From positions 1-64,000 of the forward strand of contig SVFQ01000012.1 of the NCBI GenBank assembly GCA_015056765.1: DNA of 64,000 bases, written 5' to 3'. The notes beneath the pieces were generated by a model, which saw only the letters and a list, made by a program, of their open reading frames with translations, was not told the origin of the DNA and made no database searches. The translations under genes were made by a program, and so were the position numbers. The DNA is from Lachnospiraceae bacterium. GTDB lineage: Bacteria > Bacillota > Clostridia > Lachnospirales > Lachnospiraceae. This document shows, piece after piece, positions 52,086 to 61,887 of this stretch; position 1 is the stretch's first letter, and the number at the start of each line of letters is the position of its first letter.

Positions 52086-53258
52086 ATGAACAGTGAACTG
52101 TTACAAGCACTTGATATTCTGGAGAAAGAAAAAGGAATCAGCAAAGATATCTTATTCGAAGCAATTGAGAACTCTTTGGTGACTGCTTGCAAGAATCACT
52201 TCGGTAAAGCAGAAAACGTAGTTGTTGAGATGGACAGAGAATCCGGTGATTTCCAGTGCTACTATGAAAAAACAGTAGTAGAGACAGAAGAGGAAGTCGA
52301 GGATGATTGCGTACAGATTACTCTGGAAGATGCAAAGGCTATTTCCAAGAAAGCAAAAGTTGGTGACGTAATCAAAGTTGCAGTAAATTCCAAAGAATTT
52401 GGCCGTATCGCAACAACCAATGCAAAGAACGTAATCTTACAGAAAATCAGAGAAGAGGAAAGAGCTTCTATTTTCCATCTGTATTCCGGAAAAGAAAAAG
52501 AAGTGGTAACCGGTATTGTACAGCGTTATGTAGGTAAGAATGTAAGCATTAACTTAGGTAAAGCGGATGCCCTTTTAACAGAAAGCGAAATGGTACCTGG
52601 TGAGACTTTCAAACCAACAGAACGTGTGAAAGTATTCATCCTTTCTGTATCTGATACCTCTAAGGGACCTCGTATCACAGTCAGCAGATCTCACCCTGAC
52701 ATGGTAAAGAGACTCTTTGAAGAAGAAGTTACCGAAATCAAAGACGGTACAGTTGAAATCAAGAGCATTGCCAGAGAAGCAGGTAGCCGTACCAAGATGG
52801 CAGTATACTCCAATGATCCTGACGTAGATCCGGTAGGTGCTTGCGTAGGTCAGAATGGTGCCAGAGTAAATGCTGTAGTAGATGAATTACAGAATGAAAA
52901 AATCGATATCGTAGAGTGGGATGAAAACCCTGGTAACTTTATTCAGAATGCTTTATCTCCTGCAAAAATCGTAGCTGTATTTGCAGATCCTGAAGAGCGT
53001 ACCGCAAAGGTAGTCGTACCTGATTATCAGCTTTCTCTTGCTATCGGTAAAGAAGGTCAGAATGCAAGACTTGCAGCAAAACTGACAAACTTCAAGATCG
53101 ATATCAAGTCTGAAACTCAGGCAAAAGATGCACCTGGCTTCCGCTATGAAGATTATCTGGATGATGAAGATGGCGATGAAGACTATGAAGGTGAATACGA
53201 CGAAGAAGTTGTAGACGAAGTAGAAGAAGTAGAAGAAACTTCTGAAGATGAGGAATAA
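52086..53258 (+). CDS. nusA: Transcription termination/antitermination factor NusA
   Basis: RNA polymerase-binding factor affecting pausing, termination and antitermination. N-terminal polymerase-binding domain (1 to about 125), S1 domain (about 133-200; VVTGIVQRYVGKNVSINLGK), and KH1/KH2 domains (about 230-345; ACVGQNGARVNAV and SLAIGKEGQNARLAAKLT) are present; the C-terminal acidic repeats of proteobacteria are missing, and instead the last 40 residues are an Asp/Glu/Val-rich tail. At 390 aa this is a normal Gram-positive size. The leader terminator at 51467-51496 is a candidate for NusA autoregulation. Confidence 0.97.
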   Translation: MNSELLQALDILEKEKGISKDILFEAIENSLVTACKNHFGKAENVVVEMDRESGDFQCYYEKTVVETEEEVEDDCVQITLEDAKAISKKAKVGDVIKVAVNSKEFGRIATTNAKNVILQKIREEERASIFHLYSGKEKEVVTGIVQRYVGKNVSINLGKADALLTESEMVPGETFKPTERVKVFILSVSDTSKGPRITVSRSHPDMVKRLFEEEVTEIKDGTVEIKSIAREAGSRTKMAVYSNDPDVDPVGACVGQNGARVNAVVDELQNEKIDIVEWDENPGNFIQNALSPAKIVAVFADPEERTAKVVVPDYQLSLAIGKEGQNARLAAKLTNFKIDIKSETQAKDAPGFRYEDYLDDEDGDEDYEGEYDEEVVDEVEEVEETSEDEE

Positions 53259-53261
53259 ATC

Positions 53262-53534
53262 GTGGCGAAGAAAATTCCTATGAGACAGTGTGTGGGCTGC
53301 GGCGAGATGAAAGAAAAGCCGTCCCTCATCCGCATCATCAAAGATAACACCGGAGCCATTTCCCTGGATGTAACAGGCAGAAAAAATGGCAGAGGCGCGT
53401 ATGTATGTAAGAATAAAGAATGCCTGGCTATGTTGAAAAAGAAAAACGGCTTAGACAAAGCATTCCAGATGAGAGTGGATAAGGAAATCTACGAGCAGCT
53501 CGAAAAGGAGTTTGCAGATACGTATGCAGAATAA
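53262..53534 (+). CDS. rnpM: RNase P modulator RnpM (YlxR)
   Basis: Small DUF448 protein, 90 aa, characterised in Bacillus subtilis as a modulator of RNase P. It begins with the signature RQCVGCGEMKEK and includes GRGAYVCKNKECL near residue 45-57, giving two Cys pairs. The start is GTG 53262, four bases after the nusA stop. It overlaps the ylxQ start by 11 bases. Confidence 0.94.
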   Translation: MAKKIPMRQCVGCGEMKEKPSLIRIIKDNTGAISLDVTGRKNGRGAYVCKNKECLAMLKKKNGLDKAFQMRVDKEIYEQLEKEFADTYAE

Positions 53535-53829
53535 AATCTATTCCATGTTGGGACTAGCGACAAAGGCCGGTAAGACCGTCAGCGGAGAGTTTCCAACGGA
53601 AAAAGCAATAAAAGAAGAAAAGGCCAAATTGGTGCTGGTTGCAGAAGATGCATCAGATAATACCAAAAAGCACTTTTTTGATATGTGCAACTATCGCTCC
53701 ATTCCCGCCTATGTATTTGGAGAGAAGGATGCGCTTGGACACGCACTGGGAAAGGGAATGCGAAGCAGCATGGCAGTAGTAGATCAGGGCTTTGCAAACT
53801 CTATCAAGAAGTTGTTGGAGGAAAATTAA
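53524..53829 (+). CDS. ylxQ: L7Ae-family ribosomal/RNA-binding protein YlxQ
   Basis: 101-aa member of the L7Ae/L30e fold, which binds kink-turn RNAs in relatives. It starts [21 protein letters not shown], and [16 protein letters not shown] near residue 36 is typical. ATG 53524 is chosen: the TTG at 53512 lies against the GGAG site (53507-53510) and cannot use it. The gene overlaps rnpM by 11 bases and infB by one base (TAATG), a strongly coupled arrangement. Confidence 0.92.
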   Translation: MQNKIYSMLGLATKAGKTVSGEFPTEKAIKEEKAKLVLVAEDASDNTKKHFFDMCNYRSIPAYVFGEKDALGHALGKGMRSSMAVVDQGFANSIKKLLEEN

Positions 53830-56498
53830 TGGCAAAAATAAAAGTACATGAATTAGCAAAAGAATTAGGGGTCCAAAGCAAGGATGTTTTGACCTTTTTA
53901 AATGACAAGGGCGTAGAAGCCAAAGCAGCACAGAGCTCTGTAGAAGATACCGCTGCTGATATGGTGCGTAAGCATTTTGGCGGTGCTGCTAGTGCACCAA
54001 AAGCAGAGAAACCTGCTGAGGAAAAAGCACCTGCGAAAAAAGAGAATCCTGTAAAGAAGGATGCTCCTAAAGCAGCAGAAGAAGCACCAAAGAAAAAGAA
54101 AAAAACCATCATCATTGTGAACAATTCCGGCAATAGCCAGATGGGTGGCAACAAAGGCGGTCAGAGACCAGGCCAGCAGAATAACAACAGAAAGCCTATG
54201 AACAATGGTGGCATGAATAACGGTGGCAATAACCGTAACGGCGCTAAGACCTTTACCGCTAACACCGGTTACAATCCAATCAAGCCACGTGTGAAAGCTT
54301 CTCAGCCGGAAGCAGGTGATGATTTCAGACTTCGTAACAGAAATCCTCAGCAGAATACTGTAAATGAAGCAGGAGGCAGAAATGAGAAAGCAGAACAACC
54401 AGCTCGTGAACCTCGTAAAGAAAACAGAAACGAGAATAAGAATTTCTCTAATCAGCGTAATAATGCTGGGCAATCTGCTGCTCCTCGTCAGAACGGTCCT
54501 AGACCGGACAGAGGGTCGGACAACAGGTTCAAAAAAGGCGGACAGAGCGCTCCAGCTTTCCAGGACGGTGGCAAAGATACCGAGAAACGTGGCGACAATC
54601 AGCGAAGAAACAATCCTGCCAAAGATAAAAAGTCTAAGAAAGATTTGATCTACGAAGAGGACGAGAACGCAGTATCCAAGAAGAATCGTCCGGGTAGATT
54701 TATTAAGCCTGAAAAGAAGGTGCAGGAAGTAGTAGAGGAACAGATTAAGGTTATCACTATCCCTGAAATGCTTACCATCAAAGAGTTAGCAGATAAGATG
54801 AAGATGCAGCCATCTGTCATCATTAAGAAACTTTTCTTACAGGGACAGATTGTAACTGTAAACAGTGAGATCACTTTCGAAGAAGCCGAGAACATCGCCA
54901 TCGATTATGAAATCATGTGCGAGAAGGAAGTCCCTGTAGATGTCATCGAAGAACTGCTGAAAGAGGATGAGGAAGATGAATCCAAGATGGTGAAACGTCC
55001 TCCTGTAGTCTGCGTTATGGGTCACGTTGACCATGGTAAGACTTCCCTTTTGGATGCTATCCGTAAGACAGACGTTACCGAGAAAGAGGCCGGTGGTATT
55101 ACCCAGGCAATCGGTGCTTACACTGTAAAAGTAAACGATCAGAAGATTACATTCCTGGATACTCCTGGTCACGAAGCATTTACCGCTATGCGTATGCGTG
55201 GTGCTAATGCTACTGATATCGCTATCCTGGTAGTAGCTGCAGATGATGGTGTAATGCCTCAGACAGTAGAAGCTATTAACCATGCAAAAGCAGCCGGTGT
55301 AGAAATCATCGTTGCTATCAACAAGATTGATAAGCCGGGCGCAAATATCGATAAAGTAAAACAGGAACTGATGGAATACGAACTTGTTCCTACAGATTGG
55401 GGCGGATCCACAGAATTCGTACCTGTTTCTGCTAAGTCCAGAGAAGGTCTTGATACCTTACTTGAGACCATCCTTCTGACTGCAGAAATCATGGAATTAA
55501 AGGCTAATAAAAAGCGTAAAGCCCGTGGTCTTGTCATCGAAGCAAAACTGGATAAAGGCCGTGGCCCTGTAGCTACCATCCTGGTTCAGAAAGGTACATT
55601 AAAGATTGGCGATTTCATTTCCGCCGGCGCAAGCTACGGTAAAGTAAGAGCCATGATCGATGATAAGGGCAAGAGAGTGAAAGAAGCAGGTCCATCTAAA
55701 CCTGTAGAAATCTTAGGTCTGAGTGACGTACCGGAAGCAGGTGAAGTATTCCTTGCACACGATAGTGATAAGACTGCTAAGACTTATGCTGAGACCTACA
55801 TGGCACAGCACAAAGAGCAGCTCCTTGCTGATACAAAGACCAGAATGAGTCTGGATAGTCTCTTTGATCAGATGAAAGAGGGAGACCTGAAAGAACTCGA
55901 CCTTGTCATCAAAGCAGATGTACAGGGATCTGTAGAAGCATTGAAAACATCCCTCATGAAGCTTTCCAACGAAGAAATCATCGTAAAATGCATCCATGGT
56001 GGTGTAGGTGCTATCACAGAGTCCGATGTAACCCTTGCTTCTGCAAGTAACGCTATCATCATTGGTTTCAACGTAAAACCGGATGCACAGGCTAAGATTA
56101 TTGCAGAACGCGAAAATGTAGATATTCACTTATATGATGTCATTTATCAGGCAATCGAAGATGTAGAGCGTCATATCAAAGGTATGGAAGCTCCTGTATA
56201 TGAAGAGCGTGTTATCGGTCATGCAGAAGTTCGTCAGATCTTCAAAGCATCTGCTATCGGTAATATCGCCGGTGCTTATGTACTGGACGGTATCTTCAAG
56301 AGAAACTGCTCTGTACGTATCAGCAGAGAAGGTACTCAGATCTTCGAAGGCAAGCTTGCATCCTTAAAGAGATTCAAGGACGACGTAAAAGAAGTCAAAG
56401 AAGGATTCGAATGCGGTCTTGTATTTGAAGACTTCGACAAGATGCAGGAACTTGATATCGTAGAAGCATACGAAATGGTAGAGGTACCTCGTTCATGA
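53829..56498 (+). CDS. infB: Translation initiation factor IF-2
   Basis: GTPase that brings initiator tRNA to the 30S subunit. The conserved N-terminal IF2_N helix bundle starts [17 protein letters not shown]; a long disordered linker (about residues 60-330) is rich in Lys, Ala, Asn, Gly, Gln and Arg, with NNGGMNNGG-type runs; a second IF2_N-like module is near 310-385; the G domain has GHVDHGKT at 398-405, DTPGHEAF, and NKIDKP; and domains II-IV follow. I choose ATG 53829 (889 aa). The frame is open further upstream into ylxQ, but the family N-terminus and the coupled TAATG start fix this ATG. Confidence 0.97.
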   Translation: MAKIKVHELAKELGVQSKDVLTFLNDKGVEAKAAQSSVEDTAADMVRKHFGGAASAPKAEKPAEEKAPAKKENPVKKDAPKAAEEAPKKKKKTIIIVNNSGNSQMGGNKGGQRPGQQNNNRKPMNNGGMNNGGNNRNGAKTFTANTGYNPIKPRVKASQPEAGDDFRLRNRNPQQNTVNEAGGRNEKAEQPAREPRKENRNENKNFSNQRNNAGQSAAPRQNGPRPDRGSDNRFKKGGQSAPAFQDGGKDTEKRGDNQRRNNPAKDKKSKKDLIYEEDENAVSKKNRPGRFIKPEKKVQEVVEEQIKVITIPEMLTIKELADKMKMQPSVIIKKLFLQGQIVTVNSEITFEEAENIAIDYEIMCEKEVPVDVIEELLKEDEEDESKMVKRPPVVCVMGHVDHGKTSLLDAIRKTDVTEKEAGGITQAIGAYTVKVNDQKITFLDTPGHEAFTAMRMRGANATDIAILVVAADDGVMPQTVEAINHAKAAGVEIIVAINKIDKPGANIDKVKQELMEYELVPTDWGGSTEFVPVSAKSREGLDTLLETILLTAEIMELKANKKRKARGLVIEAKLDKGRGPVATILVQKGTLKIGDFISAGASYGKVRAMIDDKGKRVKEAGPSKPVEILGLSDVPEAGEVFLAHDSDKTAKTYAETYMAQHKEQLLADTKTRMSLDSLFDQMKEGDLKELDLVIKADVQGSVEALKTSLMKLSNEEIIVKCIHGGVGAITESDVTLASASNAIIIGFNVKPDAQAKIIAERENVDIHLYDVIYQAIEDVERHIKGMEAPVYEERVIGHAEVRQIFKASAIGNIAGAYVLDGIFKRNCSVRISREGTQIFEGKLASLKRFKDDVKEVKEGFECGLVFEDFDKMQELDIVEAYEMVEVPRS

Positions 56499-56890
56499 GA
56501 AAGAACAGTATAAAGAACACACGCATCAATGGTGAGGTCCAGCGTGTGCTTGCTGAGATTATTCGAGGCGAGATTAAGGACCCACGTATCAGTCCCCTCA
56601 CTTCCGTAGTGGAAGTGGAGGTGGCACCTGACTTAAAGACCTGCAAGGCATGGATCAGTGTCCTTGGCAACGAAGAGCAGGGTAAAGCCACTATCGAAGG
56701 ACTAAAGAGCGCTGCCGGATTTATCCGTAGACAGCTCGCTAAAGAGATTAATTTACGAAATACACCGGAAATCACCTTTGTGCTGGATCAATCCATCGCT
56801 TATGGTGTTTCCATGTCTCATCGAATTGACGAAGTTATGGCTGAAATGCCGGACCGTTCCGATGAGGAAGAAGTAGAAGACGACGAATAA
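56495..56890 (+). CDS. rbfA: Ribosome-binding factor A
   Basis: KH-fold protein needed for late 30S maturation and cold adaptation. Visible: [23 protein letters not shown] near residue 10 and KAWISVLG near 50, then the AxG-containing [27 protein letters not shown]. It is 131 aa including an acidic tail. It overlaps infB by four bases (ATGA), so it is translationally coupled. Confidence 0.96.
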   Translation: MRKNSIKNTRINGEVQRVLAEIIRGEIKDPRISPLTSVVEVEVAPDLKTCKAWISVLGNEEQGKATIEGLKSAAGFIRRQLAKEINLRNTPEITFVLDQSIAYGVSMSHRIDEVMAEMPDRSDEEEVEDDE

Positions 56891-56908
56891 AAGTCGGAAA
56901 GGGGAAAC

Positions 56909-57895
56909 ATGGCATTACCATTTGATTTATTAACAGAAGTAAAAGAAGCAAAAACCATTGGAATCAGTGGACATATCAGACCGGACGGAGATTGCATCGG
57001 CAGTACTTGTGCCATGTATCTGTATCTGAAGAAATGTTGTCCGGACAAATCCATCAAATTGTATTTGGAGAATCCGGCTGACATTTTCGATGATATCCCG
57101 TGTTTTGGAGAGATTGATTGCACTTATGAGGCTACGGAGCCTTTCGATGTGTTTATCGCCATCGACTGCGAGAAGTCCAGACTTGGTAAAGCAGAAGCAT
57201 TCTTTGATCAGGCTCGTAAGACCATCAATATCGATCATCATATCAGCAATGAAAAGGGTAGCGGAGATGTGAACTACGTGGTTCCTTCTGCCAGCTCAGC
57301 CAGTGAACTGGTATATGATTTATTAGAGAAGGATATGTTGGATGCGGATATAGCAGCAGCTATTTACCTTGGTATCGCCCATGATACCGGCGTATTCCAG
57401 TATTCCAATACGTCTCCAAAGACTTTGCGCATTGTGGCAGATTTACTGGAGTATCAGTTTGATTTCTCTAAGCTATTAGATCGTACCTTCTATGAGAAGA
57501 CTTACCATCAGAATCAGATTCTAGGCAGAGCACTTTTAGAGTCTATTATCTTTATGAATCGCAAATGCATCATGAGCGCCATTGATAAGAAGACTCTGGA
57601 ATTCTATAAGGTAGGCCCAAAGGACTTAGAAGGCATTGTAAGTCAGCTTCGCTATACCAAAGAAGTGGAATGCGCAATCTTTATGTATGAATTAGAGCCA
57701 CAGGTATGGAAAGTATCCTTACGTTCTAATGGCCTTGTGGATGTAGCCAAGGTGGCCGGATTCTTTGGCGGTGGTGGACATGTGCGTGCAGCCGGTGTCA
57801 CCATGAATGGCACCTGTCATGATGTCATCAATAATCTATCCGGATTTATTGAAAAACAATTGGAGGAAGCAGGAGCGTGGCAAACGGAGTCCTGA
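56909..57895 (+). CDS. nrnA: DHH/DHHA1 phosphoesterase, NrnA type
   Basis: Manganese-dependent phosphodiesterase degrading nanoRNAs and, in characterised members, 3'-phosphoadenosine 5'-phosphate. Motifs: SGHIRPDGDCIGS near residue 17-29, AIDCEKS near 85, NIDHHIS near 108-114 (the DHH motif) and, in the DHHA1 domain, FGGGGHVRAAG near 287-297. It is 328 aa. Conserved between rbfA and truB in Firmicutes. The end overlaps the truB start by 19 bases. Confidence 0.94.
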   Translation: MALPFDLLTEVKEAKTIGISGHIRPDGDCIGSTCAMYLYLKKCCPDKSIKLYLENPADIFDDIPCFGEIDCTYEATEPFDVFIAIDCEKSRLGKAEAFFDQARKTINIDHHISNEKGSGDVNYVVPSASSASELVYDLLEKDMLDADIAAAIYLGIAHDTGVFQYSNTSPKTLRIVADLLEYQFDFSKLLDRTFYEKTYHQNQILGRALLESIIFMNRKCIMSAIDKKTLEFYKVGPKDLEGIVSQLRYTKEVECAIFMYELEPQVWKVSLRSNGLVDVAKVAGFFGGGGHVRAAGVTMNGTCHDVINNLSGFIEKQLEEAGAWQTES

Positions 57896-58827
57896 TTGTA
57901 AATAAACCGGAGGGATTCACTTCCTCTGATGTAGTAGCCAAATTGCGTGGTATTTTTGGACAGCGTAAAATCGGACACACCGGTACGCTGGATCCAAATG
58001 CTACGGGTGTACTTCCTATTTGCTTAGGAAGTGCTACCAAGATTTGCGACTACCTAACAGATCATACAAAGACCTATATTGCGACAGCAAAACTAGGCTT
58101 TACCACAGATACACAGGATGTCTGGGGTACCATAATAGAAGAAAAGACAAAAGAGGCAGCAAATCTTACATCGGAAGAAGTAAGGGCTGCCATTCTTGGG
58201 TTTATAGGAGATATAGAGCAGGTTCCACCTATGTATTCTGCTTTGAAGGTCAATGGCAAGAAGCTTTATGAGCTGGCAAGAGCAGGCATCGAAGTGGAGC
58301 GTAAGGCTAGACCCATTACCATCTATGATATTCAGATTCTGGATATGAAGTTACCGGAGTTTACCATAGAAGTGACATGCTCTAAGGGAACCTACATCCG
58401 TACTTTATGTCATGACATTGGCTTGAAACTTGGATGCGGCGCTATGATGACATCCCTTGTAAGAACCAAAGTTGGACAGTACACTTTAGAAGAAGCCCAC
58501 ACGCTGGAAAACCTGCAAAAAGCAAAAGACAACGGAACTCTGTCTGACTATTTGACCAGAATTGAAGACGTATTTCCGGATTATCCAAGGTATGTGGCAA
58601 AAGGTGACGATGCTACCAAACGCTTAGAAAACGGGAATTTACTGGAAGTTTCTATGTTGAAACCTTTGGAAGACGATTCAAATGATTCTGCTGGTCAGTG
58701 TCAAACAGATGCAAGAGAACTTGCAAAAACAATTAGAGTATATCATGAAAAGAACGGATTCTATGCATTGTATGCAAAGAACAATTCTCATTCTTATAAG
58801 CCTTTTCAAATGTTTAAGCCAGAATAA
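57877..58827 (+). CDS. truB: tRNA pseudouridine(55) synthase TruB
   Basis: Modifies U55 in the T loop of tRNAs. N-terminus GVLIVNKPEGFTSSDVV, catalytic D39 in HTGTLDPNATGVLP, and the RNA-binding TYIATAKLG and CSKGTYIRTLCHDIG motifs are present. The C-terminal part (about 240-316) contains a charged insert with ENGNLLEV and a polar, Ser/Asp-rich stretch. Start GTG 57877, behind GGAGGAAGCAGGAG. The 61-base gap to ribF holds no clear signal. Confidence 0.95.
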   Translation: MANGVLIVNKPEGFTSSDVVAKLRGIFGQRKIGHTGTLDPNATGVLPICLGSATKICDYLTDHTKTYIATAKLGFTTDTQDVWGTIIEEKTKEAANLTSEEVRAAILGFIGDIEQVPPMYSALKVNGKKLYELARAGIEVERKARPITIYDIQILDMKLPEFTIEVTCSKGTYIRTLCHDIGLKLGCGAMMTSLVRTKVGQYTLEEAHTLENLQKAKDNGTLSDYLTRIEDVFPDYPRYVAKGDDATKRLENGNLLEVSMLKPLEDDSNDSAGQCQTDARELAKTIRVYHEKNGFYALYAKNNSHSYKPFQMFKPE

Positions 58828-58888
58828 GAATTATACAAGGTAGAATCTGATTTAAATAGATTACACAAAAGAATTTTCAGACAAATCA

Positions 58889-59821
58889 ATGATTATTATA
58901 GAGAAGAATAATGAATTTCAATTAGATAAACCGTCCATTGTGATGATAGGGAAGTTCGATGGCGTTCATATGGGACATAGGGAGCTTTTGAAGGTACAGG
59001 AGATGCACCGCAAAGAAGGACTGCAATCCGTTATTTTCACCTTTGATCCCAGCCCTGCAGAGCTTTTCTCCGGCAAAATCGTACCGGAACTCAGTACCAA
59101 AGAAGAAAAAAGACACCTATTTAAGGAATTAGGTGTGGATGTGCTGATTGAGTTTTCTTTGACAAAGGAAAGTGCAGCTATCAAACCGGAAGCCTTCGTA
59201 GAACAATTCTTGGTAAAACAGTGTATGGCAAAACGAGTGGTAGCCGGCACGGACGTAACTTTCGGGGACAAAGGCGCAGGAGATGCTAACCTGCTGATGG
59301 CTTTGGGTGCAGTACATGGGTTCGCAGTAGACCTGGTGGATAAGCTTTGCCTGGAAGGGGATGAGGTAAGCTCTACCCGCATTCGCGCATTGCTATTAGA
59401 GGGGCGCATGGAAGAAGTCCAAAGACTCTTAGGGGAGCCCTATCACTTCAGAGGTATCGTAGAGCATGGTAATCAGTTGGGCAGAACCATAGATATGCCA
59501 ACTGCCAACATCATACCGGAAATGAAGAAGCTACTTCCACCCAACGGCGTATACTTTAGTAAATGCAGAATAGATGGTAAGATATACCATGGAGTCAGCA
59601 ATATTGGTAGGAAACCTTCTGTGGAACAGGAGCATCCTATCGGTATTGAGACATATATTTATGACTTTACGGAGGATATCTATGATAAGACCATGGATTT
59701 GTGGTTCTATCATTATGAAAGACCGGAAAAGAAGTTTGATAGTGTGGAGAGTTTAGCGGAGCAACTTCGCATGGATAAGGAAAACGGAAAGGTTTTTTGG
59801 AGGGAAGAACATGATTTGTAG
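58889..59821 (+). CDS. ribF: Bifunctional riboflavin kinase / FAD synthetase
   Basis: Makes FMN and FAD from riboflavin. The N-terminal FAD synthetase domain has GKFDGVHMGHREL near residue 22-34 and FTFDPSP near 50; the C-terminal riboflavin kinase domain has GRTIDMPTANI near 197-207 and GVYFSKC near 221. It is 310 aa. The start at ATG 58889 gives the family N-terminus, yet I see no Shine-Dalgarno sequence in the 20 bases before it, so initiation may be weak or leaderless-like. No FMN riboswitch precedes it. The 3' end overlaps the next gene by 11 bases. Confidence 0.95.
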   Translation: MIIIEKNNEFQLDKPSIVMIGKFDGVHMGHRELLKVQEMHRKEGLQSVIFTFDPSPAELFSGKIVPELSTKEEKRHLFKELGVDVLIEFSLTKESAAIKPEAFVEQFLVKQCMAKRVVAGTDVTFGDKGAGDANLLMALGAVHGFAVDLVDKLCLEGDEVSSTRIRALLLEGRMEEVQRLLGEPYHFRGIVEHGNQLGRTIDMPTANIIPEMKKLLPPNGVYFSKCRIDGKIYHGVSNIGRKPSVEQEHPIGIETYIYDFTEDIYDKTMDLWFYHYERPEKKFDSVESLAEQLRMDKENGKVFWREEHDL

Positions 59822-60509
59822 AAATTGCGGTGAACCATTACAAGATACGGATGATTTTTGCCCAAAATGTGGACAGCCGGCAATCAAAGAGGTAGAAGTG
59901 AAAATTTGCCCGAATTGCGGAGCTGTGCTTCGTACGGGTTCTGACTTCTGTCATAAATGCGGTATCAAGGTGGTATCCGAGGCAGCAAGTCGCAGCCGTG
60001 CACAGGAGACTTTCGAAGATCGTAGTGACGAAAGACGTCCCATGAGACGCCCGGATAGACCTGCTCGCTATGAGGAACCGGAAGATTTCGAAGACGAGTA
60101 TGATGACGACTTAGACGACGAGTATGAGGATGATGAAGAAGATGGCGGCATCTTTGGTAAGATTATCATTGCGCTTCTTGGTATCGTCATTGCAGTTGTA
60201 GTTTTGATTTTAGGTTTTATCCTTTTCTTTAAGGGAGACCATGCAGAACCACAGGAAGAGCCTACAGCTACGGAACAGTCTGTGGAAACCGGAGATAGTA
60301 AAGATGCAGCTCCTGCAGGAAAGACCATTACTGTTAACGGCTCCGGTGTCAACATCCGTTCCAAAGCCAGCAAGAGCGGTGAGAAGGTAGGTACAGCCCA
60401 GGCAGGTACCGTTTATACCTATACCGATATCGAGAATGGTTGGTATAAGATTGAGTTACCGGATGGCGGCGTAGGTTATGTATACGGAGATTATGTGACA
60501 GAGAACTAG
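59811..60509 (+). CDS. Membrane protein with zinc ribbons and an SH3b domain
   Basis: A 232-aa protein. Two N-terminal zinc ribbons (CRNCGEPLQ...CPKCG and CPNCGAVLR...CHKCG, residues 3-55) precede an Arg/Asp/Glu-rich region (about 60-115), a transmembrane helix (IIIALLGIVIAVVVLILGFILFF, about 118-140), an acidic linker and a C-terminal extracellular SH3b domain (about 167-232; VNIRSKASKSGEKVG). The order, zinc ribbon inside, SH3b outside, suggests a sensor or adaptor linking a cytoplasmic partner to the wall. No enzyme domain. Start ATG behind TTGGAGGG. Compare the larger SH3b protein at 16228. Confidence 0.82.
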   Translation: MICRNCGEPLQDTDDFCPKCGQPAIKEVEVKICPNCGAVLRTGSDFCHKCGIKVVSEAASRSRAQETFEDRSDERRPMRRPDRPARYEEPEDFEDEYDDDLDDEYEDDEEDGGIFGKIIIALLGIVIAVVVLILGFILFFKGDHAEPQEEPTATEQSVETGDSKDAAPAGKTITVNGSGVNIRSKASKSGEKVGTAQAGTVYTYTDIENGWYKIELPDGGVGYVYGDYVTEN

Positions 60510-60514
60510 ATCAC

Positions 60515-61141
60515 ATGGATGACAAGACTTACAGTATCGAATTGCATGATGTGACGATAGACTATACTTGCCACTTTAGTAGGCGGCGTACGCTAGCCAT
60601 GGAAGTGAAAAACGGTGAGCTGGTTGTCAGGGCACCATTAGGTATCGGCGATAGAGAGATTAATCGCTTTCTGACAAGTCACGCAACCTGGATTCTTCGT
60701 ACGTTGAATGAAAGCAGAAGGAAAGCAGATGCTAAGGAAGCAGCCGAAGGGAAGTTTTCTGATTTGGAAAAACAGGAAATTGAAACCGAAGGCAGAAAGC
60801 GTGCTTTGTGGGAGATTCAAAAGGCAATCGCAGAGTTCCAGCCTAGAACCGGTGGAGAATTCAAACGGATTTCTATCAAGGAGCAAAAGACCAGATGGGG
60901 AAGCTGCTCCTCCAATGGGACCTTGAGCTTTCATTGGAAGCTTATCTTTGCACCGAAGTTTGTAAGAGATTATGTGGTAGTTCATGAACTCTGCCATTTG
61001 ACGTACATGAATCACTCAGAGGATTTCTGGAATCTGGTAGCATCCGTCATGCCGGATTATAAGATTCGCAGGAAATGGCTGAAGAATCATAGCACAGAAC
61101 TATCCGCTACGTATGAGCCTATTTTGTATGAAGCAGAATAA
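60515..61141 (+). CDS. YgjP/WSS1-like zinc metallopeptidase (DUF45)
   Basis: 208-aa soluble protein of the DUF45/YgjP family with the zinc motif HELCH at residues 157-161, followed by HSEDFWNLV supplying the third ligand region. The N-terminal half has the family TRWGSCSSNGTLSFHWKLIFAP stretch near residue 127. The family is related to SprT/WSS1-type proteases; its cellular target is not established. The ribosome binding site is weak (GAGAAC) and the gene starts five bases after the preceding stop, so coupling is likely. Confidence 0.9.
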   Translation: MDDKTYSIELHDVTIDYTCHFSRRRTLAMEVKNGELVVRAPLGIGDREINRFLTSHATWILRTLNESRRKADAKEAAEGKFSDLEKQEIETEGRKRALWEIQKAIAEFQPRTGGEFKRISIKEQKTRWGSCSSNGTLSFHWKLIFAPKFVRDYVVVHELCHLTYMNHSEDFWNLVASVMPDYKIRRKWLKNHSTELSATYEPILYEAE

Positions 61142-61192
61142 ATATAGTAAGAAGGTCGCAAGGTCGACAAGACTAGCATTTAAGGGGACTAC

Positions 61193-61837
61193 ATGGGAAA
61201 GTGCATCATAGTTGGATCCGGGGATTTGACACCGGATATTGAAAAAGAGCAAACGGATCTACTGATAGCGGCTGATGGCGGCTATCTGACTTGTGAAAAA
61301 CAAGGTGTAGAAGTAGATGTTTTATTGGGAGACTTTGATTCTTTGCCGGAAAATCGCAGAAGCATATTGCAGGAGTGGCAGGAAAACCATGCAGAGAACC
61401 TTTTGGTTCTTCCTACCGTAAAAGATGACACGGATATGATTGCGGCAGTGAAATACGGTTTTGAAAGAGGATATAAAGAGTTTGCCTTATACGGCGCCTT
61501 TGGCTCCAAAAGACCGGAGCACTTTCTGGCAAATTTACAGACACTTCTCTATATAAAAGAAAACCAAGGGGAAGGAACCCTTTTTACCTTGGATGGATAT
61601 GCCATTGTATTGCAGGAAGAATCCAAAAGAGTTTCTTCTTTATATAATGGGTTTGTATCTGTTTTGTCAGCAGGAGATGAGGCTACGGTTTCCATACGAG
61701 GTATGAAGTATAATATAGAAGAAACTCGTATCACAAATGGTTTTCCTTTGGGCGTAAGCAATGAAACCATAGGAGAGGAAGCGACTATAGAGGTTCATTC
61801 CGGCAGTGTTTTCGTGATTTTTAGCCGGTATGATTAA
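61193..61837 (+). CDS. thiN: Thiamine pyrophosphokinase
   Basis: Converts thiamine to TPP with ATP. The catalytic LLGDFDSLP near residue 43-51 and PTVKDDTDMIAA near 76-87 carry the metal-binding acidic residues; GAFGSKRPEH follows near 105 where GGRxDH is usual, and the C-terminal thiamine-binding beta domain ends VSNETIGEEATIEVHSGSVFV. At 214 aa it is complete. AAGGGG precedes the ATG. No TPP riboswitch is present. It is the last gene before a strong terminator. Confidence 0.95.
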   Translation: MGKCIIVGSGDLTPDIEKEQTDLLIAADGGYLTCEKQGVEVDVLLGDFDSLPENRRSILQEWQENHAENLLVLPTVKDDTDMIAAVKYGFERGYKEFALYGAFGSKRPEHFLANLQTLLYIKENQGEGTLFTLDGYAIVLQEESKRVSSLYNGFVSVLSAGDEATVSIRGMKYNIEETRITNGFPLGVSNETIGEEATIEVHSGSVFVIFSRYD

Positions 61838-61844
61838 ATAGGTG

Positions 61845-61887
61845 AAAAAAAGTCAAGAATAAGATGATTTATTCTTGACTTTTTTTA
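61845..61887. terminator. Bidirectional terminator after thiN, overlapping the next promoter
   Basis: AGTCAAGAATAA (61851-61862) pairs perfectly with TTATTCTTGACT (61869-61880), flanked by A and T runs on both sides so that it could work on either strand. The last six bases of the right arm, TTGACT, are also the -35 of the pepF promoter. Confidence 0.92.

Noticed and set aside
53685-53828. Upstream extension of infB by 48 codons
   Set aside because: The extension lies wholly within ylxQ in another frame. The conserved IF2 N-terminus begins at 53829 with a coupled TAATG.
58828-58888. FMN riboswitch before ribF
   Set aside because: The 61-base gap is too short and shows none of the conserved FMN aptamer sequence.
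61142-61192. TPP riboswitch before thiN
   Set aside because: A 51-base gap with no CUGAGA-type core; there is no room for the aptamer.
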